Shown piece after piece: positions 1-5,105 of a stretch of DNA of 5,105 nt. The position numbers and the translations under genes were made by a program. The stretch is from contig OMVH01000201.1 in NCBI GenBank assembly GCA_900314365.1, positions 1-5,105 of the forward strand, written 5' to 3'. Source of the DNA: an uncultured Prevotella sp. (lineage in GTDB: Bacteria; Bacteroidota; Bacteroidia; Bacteroidales; Bacteroidaceae). The notes under the pieces were generated by a model that saw nothing but the letters and a program-made list of their open reading frames with translations, was not told the DNA's origin and did not search any database. Positions within the stretch are counted from its first letter, which is position 1; every line of letters begins with the position of its first letter.

Positions 1-3
1 TAC

Positions 4-35
4 AAGGCCAAAATAGGGCTTTTCCGGGCCTTTTT
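4..35 (+). terminator. Possible hairpin terminator of a gene left of the window
   Basis: AAGGCC at 4-9 pairs with GGCCTT at 27-32, and AAAA at 10-13 pairs with TTTT at 20-23. This gives a 10-bp stem with a three-base bulge (24-26) and a six-base loop (14-19). The T run continues to 35, as expected of an intrinsic terminator read on the plus strand. Only three T residues lie beyond the stem and several stem pairs are A-T, so it would be weak. No gene that would end here is visible in the window. It could equally be a chance fold in AT-rich spacer. Confidence 0.25.
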
Positions 36-448
36 AAGCGGTTTCAAGGGCTCCTAATAGGCCTGTAAAAACATAAACACCTAACATACAAGCAATTACA
101 AACTCTTCCTATTTTTGCGTATTTGGGAGCAAAGTAAGTCTTGCTTCAAAATATGCCCGTATTTTGGCACTTTCGCGTTCTTTTTTATTTACAAACTTCG
201 TGACGACCTTTGATTTTTGATACGCTTTTTCAGGCCGAAGTCAAACAAGTGTGCAATGCGATTTCAGCTATCCAGCTTACGAAGATGTGTTCCTCTGGAG
301 GCTGCTCATGACAGTCCCTATCCTGTGACAATCTATAAGAACGGTTAGGTATGCATCGGAGTTCTTTCGAACCTTTCTCTGCAGACATCCTCTAACACTA
401 TTTATCCTCACCCAGCAGTGGCTGCCACACATTCGAGGGACCGGCGCG
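36..448. other. Intergenic region without a supported gene
   Basis: No reading frame here looks like a protein gene; the best short plus-strand frame, ATG at 256 to TAG at 346-348, has only 30 codons and no recognisable features. Bases 60-240 are strongly AT-rich and hold short repeats, described separately. A -7-like octamer TATTTTTG lies at 110-117 on the plus strand, but it has no TTG at the right distance upstream and no gene downstream in that direction. Bases 240-448, downstream of the licD-like stop codon, are of mixed composition, with only 4-5 bp hairpins (361-372, 413-424) and no T-tract terminator for that gene. Confidence 0.6.
118..167. repeat. Imperfect direct repeat flanking a small hairpin
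   Basis: CGTATTTGG at 118-126 recurs as CGTATTTTGG at 158-167, with starts 40 bp apart. Between the copies, AGCAA (128-132) and TTGCT (141-145) form a 5-bp stem with an 8-base loop. The function is unknown. The arrangement could be a remnant of a dispersed intergenic repeat or just chance in AT-rich DNA; copy number elsewhere in the genome cannot be judged here. Confidence 0.3.
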
Positions 449-1228
449 TCATATCTCCAGTTTTGTCACGTGGGGGTGGATGGTGCTCAGGTCGGGCAGT
501 TTGCGCCAGTCGCCGTATATGCGTGTGAGCATCCGGTCGGTATTGTGTGGCACGGGTAGCATGTGCCCTTCGAACTCCATTTCGCTGAGCGGAAATATGT
601 CTTCCATGAAGCGTGGCATCTCGTAGGGAGTGCCTAAGGCGTGGCGCAAAGGAGCGTGGCTGAGGCTCCCTGCCAAACGTAGCAACGGGAACGAAACGTA
701 ACGGTTAAAACGGGTGAGCATTCTCACGCGCCCCATGTGCCCCTTACGGCACATCGTATAGGCATGGCCCTGAAGGAGTTCCGACAGTTTGTGTATCCAC
801 AGAGGTTGTGGATAGAAGTGGAAGATGTCGATGTAGATACCTTGCTCCTTCCAAGTCCGTCCGTAGTTGTTACCTTCGTCGAGCAGCGAGCGGCGGTCGC
901 GGAGCTTGGCATAGAAGAAGAAATAGTCAGGGTCGGTATCCATGTTTTGCAGGGCCATTGTGGAAGGAAGCTCGTGGGGCATGAGCTTCATAAGTCGTTG
1001 ATAGTCGGGCTCGAGCATCTCGATGTCAAGGTCGTCGTCCCAGGGGATAAAGCCTTTATGGCGTGCTGCTCCAATAAGAGTGCCGCTGCTGAGCCAGTAG
1101 CGTATGCCGTGTCGGCGGCAGATAGCGTCGGTTGCGAGCAATAGCTCAAGCATTCTCATCTGATGCCGGCGTAGTTGTGAACCCTCGGGATTGAAGCGTT
1201 TGCGCAGTTCTTCGTTATTGACTTCCAT
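449..1228 (-). CDS. LicD-family nucleotidyltransferase-fold phosphotransferase
   Basis: This 259-residue cytoplasmic protein carries the LicD hallmark. YWLSSGTLIG lies at residues 44-53, followed by RHKGFIPWDDDLDIE at 56-70; D66 and D68 are the likely metal-binding acidic pair of the nucleotidyltransferase fold. IYIDIFHF at 131-138 and RIYGDW at 236-241 match later family blocks, and the length is normal for LicD. In known members the family moves phosphocholine, or another phospho-substituent, from a nucleotide-activated donor to a cell-surface glycan. The donor here is unknown, so no symbol is given. ATG at 1228 is chosen over an in-frame TTG at 1306 because that TTG is the promoter -33 element and the -7 box lies inside the extended frame. 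Upstream of the ATG there is only a purine-rich GAAGAAA, not a clear Shine-Dalgarno. The divergent GT2 and nearby flippase support a surface-polysaccharide role. Confidence 0.9.
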   Translation of the reverse strand: MEVNNEELRKRFNPEGSQLRRHQMRMLELLLATDAICRRHGIRYWLSSGTLIGAARHKGFIPWDDDLDIEMLEPDYQRLMKLMPHELPSTMALQNMDTDPDYFFFYAKLRDRRSLLDEGNNYGRTWKEQGIYIDIFHFYPQPLWIHKLSELLQGHAYTMCRKGHMGRVRMLTRFNRYVSFPLLRLAGSLSHAPLRHALGTPYEMPRFMEDIFPLSEMEFEGHMLPVPHNTDRMLTRIYGDWRKLPDLSTIHPHVTKLEI

Positions 1229-1275
1229 GTCGTTTCTTCTTGTAGTGATGCGACGGCTGTTCGTCGTTGGTCCTG

Positions 1276-1306
1276 CAAATGTAGCCTTTATTTTCTTCTT
1301 GTGCAA
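1276..1306 (-). promoter_or_regulatory. Bacteroidota-type promoter of the licD-like gene
   Basis: Read on the minus strand, a -33 TTG (1306-1304) is followed after 20 nt by TACATTTG (1283-1276), a perfect TAnnTTTG -7 box. Transcription should begin around 1270-1273, giving a leader of roughly 40 nt before the ATG at 1228. It forms one half of the divergent promoter region shared with the glycosyltransferase. Confidence 0.75.
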
Positions 1307-1354
1307 GATTTACGTGTGATGAATTAATGCGGTCAAGAATTACCTTGTTTTTTC

Positions 1355-1385
1355 TTCGGTTACTCCGGGTTATTCTGTAATTTTG
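1355..1385 (+). promoter_or_regulatory. Promoter of the GT2 gene, abutting the start codon
   Basis: TAATTTTG at 1378-1385 is a perfect TAnnTTTG -7 box. The best -33 candidate is TTC at 1355-1357, 20 nt upstream, which misses TTG at one base, so the promoter may be weak or activator-aided. Only five bases (CAGCT) separate the -7 box from the ATG at 1391, so the transcript should start at or within a few bases of the start codon. Confidence 0.6.
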
Positions 1386-1390
1386 CAGCT

Positions 1391-2401
1391 ATGAACAGAA
1401 CAGACGGACAGCAATTTGCCACGAGGAAGGTTTCCGTGGTGATGTGTACTTATAATGGAAGTGGAAGGCACTTGCGTGAACAGATGGAAAGTATTCTGCA
1501 TCAGACCTATCCGCTCTACGAGATTGTCGTCCAGGACGATGGTTCCACCGATTCTACAATGGCTCTGCTTGCCGAATTCTCAGCACGTGACAGTCGCGTG
1601 AAGGTGTTCAGCAACGAGAGCGGCCGTCATGGCATCAATGCCAACTTCTATTCTGCTATGCGGCGTGCTACGGGCGACTTCATAGCAATCTCCGATCAGG
1701 ATGACTTGTGGGAACCTTATAAGATAGAGGAGCAGATGAGAGCCATAGGCGACAAGATGCTTTGTGGCGGACGGTCGGAGCCTTTCTCCGACGATGGTTC
1801 CTTCGTACATGTCGACCCGCGCCGCCCCAATGTCACTCTCCTTCGAATGCTTTGCTGCGCAGAGATTGCCGGTCACACCATGCTTATTCGTCGTGAAATG
1901 TTGGAGAGGCTGCCGTCGGACTGTGCGGTTGTGACGAATCGGTGCTACGACATTGTACTCTCTGTGATGGCTGCAGCTTCCGACAGCCTTGTCTATGTCG
2001 ATCGAGTGCTGGTTCATCAGCGCCGTTACGCCTCGTCGGCAACCTATACCTCCGATGCCGACAGTGTTCCTACCGCTTCCAACGCTTTCCACATGCTTCT
2101 CTGGTCTGTGCGGCATTATCGCCGTGTGAAACATCTCGCAGCTCCGGGCTATAATGAGTGGGAAGAGTTCCTGCTGAAGCTCAATGCTCCAACTTCAGTA
2201 TGCCGTGAGGGCGTGCGATTCATGAGGCTCATGCAGTCGGCAGGTGTGGGCGGATGGTTCCGGTTGACGCTGTTTTGCCTGCGCCATCGTAACGAAATTT
2301 TCCACACGCGCAAGTCATTTGCTGTGAGTGTGGTCAGGGCGTTGCTCTTCCCCTTTACCTCGTGCTGGTATCAGCGCTTCTTGATTTTGTCAAAGAAGTA
2401 G
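1391..2401 (+). CDS. Family 2 glycosyltransferase (GT-A fold, rhamnosyltransferase-like)
   Basis: This 336-residue enzyme would transfer a nucleotide-activated sugar to a growing surface glycan at the cytoplasmic face of the inner membrane. The N-terminal GT-A domain is plain: VSVVMCTYNG at residues 14-23, QDDGSTDST at 48-56 for nucleotide binding, and SDQDDLW at 101-107 with the metal-binding acidic cluster. AGHTMLIRRE (160-169), CYDIVL (185-190) and VHQRRYASS (208-216) fit the acceptor half of the DQDDLW subgroup often annotated as rhamnosyltransferase. The usual HD pair appears as YD at 186-187. The sugar and acceptor cannot be read from sequence. The C-terminal 50 residues are hydrophobic and basic, which suggests membrane association rather than a clear transmembrane span. 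ATG at 1391 is preferred because the next in-frame ATG would cut into the first motif. No Shine-Dalgarno is present. The last 31 bp overlap the convergent flippase gene. Confidence 0.9.
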   Translation: MNRTDGQQFATRKVSVVMCTYNGSGRHLREQMESILHQTYPLYEIVVQDDGSTDSTMALLAEFSARDSRVKVFSNESGRHGINANFYSAMRRATGDFIAISDQDDLWEPYKIEEQMRAIGDKMLCGGRSEPFSDDGSFVHVDPRRPNVTLLRMLCCAEIAGHTMLIRREMLERLPSDCAVVTNRCYDIVLSVMAAASDSLVYVDRVLVHQRRYASSATYTSDADSVPTASNAFHMLLWSVRHYRRVKHLAAPGYNEWEEFLLKLNAPTSVCREGVRFMRLMQSAGVGGWFRLTLFCLRHRNEIFHTRKSFAVSVVRALLFPFTSCWYQRFLILSKK

Positions 2402-3819
2402 GCTACGCATTCCTTGTAAATCTCCACCCTTGCCACTTGCATGACCAAGATATAGAGCAGCGCCACTATGACAACCTTTGCCACGAGCAGAGCCAGCCTT
2501 CCGTGTATGGCGAGGGTGGCGAAGTGGGCCACAACGATGCATCCCACGGCAGCGAGCACGAAGGAAACAATGTCCTTGGCCACATCGAGGTGACGCAGAC
2601 CGATGAGCCGATGCCCAAGACATTGCCACACGCCTGTCCACACCACGATGAGGCAGGTGTAAGCTCCCACCATCGTGTGGATGCCCCAACGGCCGAAGGC
2701 CAGGATAACCGTGGTTTGCAGGACTATCTGCGCAATGGTGCACCACATGTAGGTGTCCGAACGGCCGTGGCTGATGAAGAGGTTCTGATAGAGTGTCTGA
2801 ATGGGCATGAAGGCTCCGCCCACGCAGAGCATCTGCAGAATGGGCACGCTGTCGTGCCACTGGTCGCCTAAGAGCAATGGAATGAACTCGCCGGCAATGA
2901 AAGCCAGACCCAGCATGGCGGGCATGGAGAGGAACACGGTGAAGCGCAGCATCTTGCGGAAGACGCCCACCTGCCTGTTGCCCTCGTCGCCCACTCTCAC
3001 CAATACGGGTTGGGCTACCTGCTGGATGGTACCCGAAATGAACGAGGTGCCCATGGTGTTCCACTTTTGGGCCTGCGTGTAGTTGCCCACGGAAGCGGCC
3101 GAGAAGAGGCGTCCGAAGATGAGCGAGAGCACGTTGCTGTTCACTTGGTTGATGATGTTGGTTACCATCATCTTGCAGCTGAAGCCGAACATCCGCTTCA
3201 CGGGCTCAAGGCTGACAGGGAGCGTGGGCACCCAGCGGACGTAGTAGAGGCGCATGATGTTGGTGATGAGCATGTAGCTGAACTGCTGCCAGGCAAGGCT
3301 CCAATATCCTTTTCCCGCAAAGGCCAGTGCTATGCCGACGATGCCGCTGATAGTCATTGCCACGGCGTTGATGATGGCTTTCTCGCGATTCATCATGTTG
3401 CGGAACAGCCATGCGGCATGAGCAGTGCCAACGCCTGCCAGGAAAAGGGAACCGAAGACGAGATAGGACAGACTTACGAGCTCCGGATGGCGGAAGTATG
3501 ATGCTATGAGGGGAGCGCAGAGGCAGAGAACGGCGTAGAGGATGGCCGACATGAGGGAGCTGAACCAGAACACGGAGTTGAAGTCGTCGTGGGAGGCTTC
3601 CCGGAGATTGCACAATGCCGACGTGAACCCGCTCTCCTGCAATGACCCGGCGATGGCGGTGAAGATGGTGAGCATGCCCACCATGCCGTAGTCGGCGGGA
3701 AGAAGCAGGCGCGAGAGCACGATGCCAATGAGAGCACTCATCAGCTGTACGGTCATGTTGTTGAGAGCTCCCCACAGAAGACCTGAGGCGGTCTTTTCCT
3801 TGAGTGTCTGTCCTTTCAT
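2371..3819 (-). CDS. Wzx-like polysaccharide flippase (MOP superfamily)
   Basis: This 482-residue integral membrane protein has 12-14 predicted helices; clear ones fall near residues 13-40, 44-62, 82-108, 115-138, 149-168, 292-317, 361-377, 380-400, 417-437 and 443-462. It resembles the WzxC/TuaB type of lipid-linked oligosaccharide exporter. TASGLLWGAL (10-19), LSRLLLPADYGMVGML (35-50), the QESGF stretch near 61-65 and LLLGDQWHDSVPIL (315-328) are typical. It would move undecaprenyl-linked repeat units across the inner membrane. ATG at 3819 is chosen: the upstream in-frame TTG at 3873 falls inside the -33 element, and the -7 box (3844-3851) lies within the extended frame. No Shine-Dalgarno is evident in the roughly 20-nt leader. 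The 3' end overlaps the glycosyltransferase tail to tail. A role with that enzyme is inferred from proximity; the substrate is unknown. Confidence 0.9.
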   Translation of the reverse strand: MKGQTLKEKTASGLLWGALNNMTVQLMSALIGIVLSRLLLPADYGMVGMLTIFTAIAGSLQESGFTSALCNLREASHDDFNSVFWFSSLMSAILYAVLCLCAPLIASYFRHPELVSLSYLVFGSLFLAGVGTAHAAWLFRNMMNREKAIINAVAMTISGIVGIALAFAGKGYWSLAWQQFSYMLITNIMRLYYVRWVPTLPVSLEPVKRMFGFSCKMMVTNIINQVNSNVLSLIFGRLFSAASVGNYTQAQKWNTMGTSFISGTIQQVAQPVLVRVGDEGNRQVGVFRKMLRFTVFLSMPAMLGLAFIAGEFIPLLLGDQWHDSVPILQMLCVGGAFMPIQTLYQNLFISHGRSDTYMWCTIAQIVLQTTVILAFGRWGIHTMVGAYTCLIVVWTGVWQCLGHRLIGLRHLDVAKDIVSFVLAAVGCIVVAHFATLAIHGRLALLVAKVVIVALLYILVMQVARVEIYKECVAYFFDKIKKR

Positions 3820-3843
3820 TCTGATGAAATGTGAGTTATCATG

Positions 3844-3874
3844 CAAAGTTAGTGGGATTCGTGCTAAGGACAAA
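3844..3874 (-). promoter_or_regulatory. Near-consensus Bacteroidota promoter of the flippase gene
   Basis: On the minus strand, TTTG (3874-3871) is followed after 19 nt by TAACTTTG (3851-3844). Both elements match the Bacteroidota primary sigma consensus, making this the best promoter in the window. The expected start near 3838-3841 leaves about 20 nt before the ATG at 3819. The flippase therefore need not be co-transcribed with the upstream peptidase gene. Confidence 0.8.
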
Positions 3875-4055
3875 GCATTCTTCGGCTTTTTCTTTTGTCC
3901 TTTGTGGGTTCTTGCTTTATTTGGCAGTTGTGGCGTGAGAGGATGCTCGCCGGAAGTCTTTCTTGTTTCGTCGTCTCAGATATAGTTCTGATAGCCGTCG
4001 GCGTGAGTCTATGTATGAATACCAATAAAGTGAACCGATTTTTTAGAGAGAAGCC

Positions 4056-4769
4056 CTATTTCTCGAAATGCTGATAGTCCTTGCAGCTTCGCCAGGCACC
4101 GCCCCACTTGAAGCCGTGGGCTCGGAAGAGGCGGTAGCAGAGGTCGCTGGTGTCGATTTTGTAATTGAATTTCTTGGTGCGGTCGGCATAGCGTTCGGCC
4201 CCAGCAGGGTGGACGATAAGCTTTCCTGACCGCGTTTTGCGCACATAAGGATTGTAGAAGGTGTTGACATCAACAGCCATGCCGCGGGCGTGGGCCGACA
4301 ACTTCTTCGACCCTGTGGCGGTACGGTAGCAGAAGCAACTGGTATTGTTGTCGCGCATGGCCCGCTCGTCGTCCGCATCGTAGTCGTCGAGCAGTGCTAT
4401 GCGCTGAATGGGGTAGTGAGCGTCGTAGAGCTTGCGGAAGATGCTCACCAAGTCGGCGGCTATAGCTTTGTTGCACACCATCTCGCCCATGCGCGTCTTG
4501 CCGTCGCTGTCTACGTGTAAGAGACGGAGGTAGCGCAGTGACTCCCTCTTGATGGTTGGGTTGGGCCGGAAGGTCTTACCCTTCATACGACGGAAAACAG
4601 GGTCTGGGATGGGCTCGCTGGAAAAGCAGCGTTCAATGCCGAGAGTACTTATTTCGCGGGCGCTGAGTACTGTTCCCGACTTCCATTCAGGAAGTCTTTT
4701 CCCCGGTTGGGAGGCAAAGGCCGTGCCGGCCCACATAAAGAGTAATAATAAGATGTATCGCGCGTACAT
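4056..4769 (-). CDS. Secreted M15-family zinc peptidase (D-Ala-D-Ala carboxypeptidase type)
   Basis: This 237-residue protein has a signal peptide: a short basic N-terminus, hydrophobic residues 5-18 and a likely cleavage after AFA at 17-19. No lipobox cysteine is present, so the mature enzyme should be periplasmic. The catalytic core is C-terminal. SAHARGMAVDVN (158-169) supplies zinc ligands H160 and D167; DYQHFEK (231-237) supplies the third ligand H234, with D231 three residues before it as the probable general base, the same spacing as in VanX/VanY-like and phage endolysin members. Such enzymes cut peptidoglycan stem peptides, either D-Ala-D-Ala or L-Ala-D-Glu; which bond is cut here cannot be told. 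ATG at 4769 gives the intact signal peptide. The longer frame from TTG at 4859 starts in the -33 element and would bury the signal. AAAAGGAA (4788-4781) may be a ribosome binding site 11 nt upstream. Confidence 0.9.
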   Translation of the reverse strand: MYARYILLLLFMWAGTAFASQPGKRLPEWKSGTVLSAREISTLGIERCFSSEPIPDPVFRRMKGKTFRPNPTIKRESLRYLRLLHVDSDGKTRMGEMVCNKAIAADLVSIFRKLYDAHYPIQRIALLDDYDADDERAMRDNNTSCFCYRTATGSKKLSAHARGMAVDVNTFYNPYVRKTRSGKLIVHPAGAERYADRTKKFNYKIDTSDLCYRLFRAHGFKWGGAWRSCKDYQHFEK

Positions 4770-4828
4770 TATATATAGGGTTCCTTTTGCTCTGTCGGTT
4801 CTGAAGCCGTTGTCCGGCAATTCTGTTT

Positions 4829-4859
4829 CAAAAGTACGCCTTTCCTGCCACATGGACAA
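4829..4859 (-). promoter_or_regulatory. Bacteroidota-type promoter of the M15 peptidase gene
   Basis: On the minus strand, TTG (4859-4857) precedes TACTTTTG (4836-4829), a perfect TAnnTTTG, with a 20-nt spacer. Transcription should begin around 4823-4826, giving a leader of about 55 nt, the longest among the four genes here. Confidence 0.75.
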
Positions 4860-4884
4860 GAAAATCGGACGATTATAAATGAAG

Positions 4885-4907
4885 GGGAATCCTCAGTGGG
4901 AATCCTC
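4885..4907. repeat. Tandem 10-bp direct repeat GGGAATCCTC
   Basis: GGGAATCCTC occurs at 4885-4894 and again, identical, at 4898-4907 with three bases (AGT) between, a 13-bp period. It lies just upstream of the peptidase promoter and left of the structured right-hand region. Side-by-side identical sites suggest a protein-binding site, but this is inference. Confidence 0.5.
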
Positions 4908-4933
4908 TCCAAGCAAAAGGAAGAGAGTAAGAT

Positions 4934-5010
4934 AAGGATTTAAACGAAAATACGCCGCTACTCTCAACGAGCAACAGCGTAAAAAAGCCTATGTTTAACT
5001 AAAAATCCTT
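4934..5010. repeat. Nested inverted repeats in the right-hand intergenic region
   Basis: AAGGATTT (4934-4941) is an exact inverted copy of AAATCCTT (5003-5010). The next four bases AAAC (4942-4945) also pair with GTTT (4993-4996), allowing a six-base bulge. Inside, TACGC (4951-4955) pairs with GCGTA (4977-4981), and CTC (4961-4963) with GAG (4969-4971). A partial -7 box, TATGTTTA at 4990-4997, falls within the right arm and has no TTG at the usual distance. The structure could be an operator, a leader fold or a stalled-promoter feature. Confidence 0.4.
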
Positions 5011-5017
5011 TCTAAAG

Positions 5018-5053
5018 TAAATGGAAACCTCGCGGCCTCCGTGTTACCATTTA
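5018..5053 (+). other. 36-nt hairpin in the probable leader of a downstream gene
   Basis: TAAATGG (5018-5024) pairs perfectly with CCATTTA (5047-5053). After an A/A mismatch, AAC (5026-5028) pairs with GTT (5043-5045). After an internal loop, CGG (5033-5035) pairs with CCG (5039-5041). Thirteen pairs within 36 nt make this the best local fold in the window. No T tract follows on the plus strand, so it is not a normal terminator for rightward transcription. It sits immediately upstream of a G-free leader and may be a 5' regulatory or mRNA-stabilising element. Confidence 0.45.
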
Positions 5054-5105
5054 AACAATCTGTAAAAATTACCTTAAACCTAATAACTAAAAACCTAAAT
5101 CTATT
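5054..5105 (+). promoter_or_regulatory. A-rich leader of a rightward gene starting beyond the window
   Basis: The 43 bases from 5063 to the end contain no G and are mostly A, with AAACCTAA repeated at 5076-5083 and 5091-5098. Unstructured, G-poor, A-rich DNA of this kind is typical just upstream of highly translated Bacteroidota genes, for example SusC-type outer-membrane receptor genes, which usually lack a Shine-Dalgarno. No start codon followed by an open frame is visible before the edge, so the gene itself and its identity are inference. Confidence 0.4.

Noticed and set aside
256..348. 30-codon plus-strand frame in the left spacer
   Set aside because: It is short, with no ribosome binding site, promoter or similarity that I recognise; this length is expected by chance.
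361..372. GTTC/GAAC hairpin, with GGTTCGAA on the minus strand resembling a tRNA T arm
   Set aside because: No acceptor, D or anticodon arm can be built around it, so it is not a tRNA. Nor is there a T tract to make it a terminator.
737..1144. 135-codon plus-strand open frame
   Set aside because: It is entirely antisense to the LicD-family gene, with no promoter or recognisable domain. The conserved LicD motifs fix the coding strand.
1580..2154. Minus-strand (1580-2134) and plus-strand (1942-2154) open frames
   Set aside because: Both lie inside the glycosyltransferase in other frames, have biased His/Arg/Cys-rich composition and match no family.
2362..3775. Several long frames: 2362-2871 and 3010-3501 on plus, 2390-3064, 3206-3775 and 3504-3737 on minus
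   Set aside because: All are shadows of the flippase, created by GC-rich codon bias. Their translations are rich in His, Arg and Gly without hydrophobic or catalytic pattern.
3932..3951. GGC..GAG / CTC-GCC hairpin between flippase promoter and peptidase
   Set aside because: The stem is short with a two-base bulge and has no T tract in either direction; probably chance.
3722..3985. 87-codon plus-strand frame running into the flippase-peptidase spacer
   Set aside because: Its first part is antisense to the flippase, its start has no promoter, and the remainder is low-complexity Phe/Cys-rich sequence.
4048..4064. GAGAA/TTCTC hairpin at the end of the peptidase gene, considered as its terminator
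   Set aside because: In the gene's own direction the stem is followed by an A run, not a T run, and it spans the stop codon. It does not fit an intrinsic terminator.
4043..4878. Frames at 4043-4378 and 4270-4476 (minus) and 4290-4520 and 4549-4878 (plus)
   Set aside because: They overlap the M15 peptidase, whose signal peptide and zinc motifs identify the real frame.

Overview
The window reads as chromosomal DNA of a Bacteroidales bacterium, most likely a Prevotella-type member of the Bacteroidota. The main evidence is the promoters: all four genes are preceded by the Bacteroidota primary sigma-factor -7 box TAnnTTTG, and three also have a TTG or TTTG -33 element 19-20 nt upstream. Ribosome binding sites are weak or absent, and the right edge is an A-rich, G-free leader. 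Coding DNA is clearly more GC-rich than the AT-rich spacers. Genus is an inference.

Layout, left to right. Bases 1-448 hold no convincing gene: a terminator-like hairpin at the very start and an AT-rich stretch with short repeats. A LicD-family gene follows on the minus strand (449-1228). A 162-bp divergent promoter region separates it from a plus-strand GT2 glycosyltransferase (1391-2401). That gene meets a minus-strand Wzx-like polysaccharide flippase (2371-3819) tail to tail, with a 31-bp overlap of coding sequence. After a short gap comes a minus-strand secreted M15-family metallopeptidase of the D-Ala-D-Ala carboxypeptidase type (4056-4769). From about 4870 to the end there is no gene but unusually dense structure: a tandem 10-mer, nested inverted repeats, a 36-nt hairpin and a 43-nt G-free tail. 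This looks like the regulatory region and leader of a rightward gene starting just outside the window.

How the genes fit together. LicD, GT2 and the flippase form a small surface-polysaccharide module: sugar transfer to a lipid-linked glycan, phospho-substituent decoration and membrane translocation. They are not one operon; each has its own promoter and orientations alternate. The M15 peptidase acts on peptidoglycan and is probably only a neighbour. No intact mobile element, CRISPR array, tRNA or rRNA is visible. No new multi-gene system can be supported. The most interesting signals are the uniform promoters that settle the start codons, a probable leaderless mRNA for the GT2, the overlapping convergent tails, and the structured right-hand leader.
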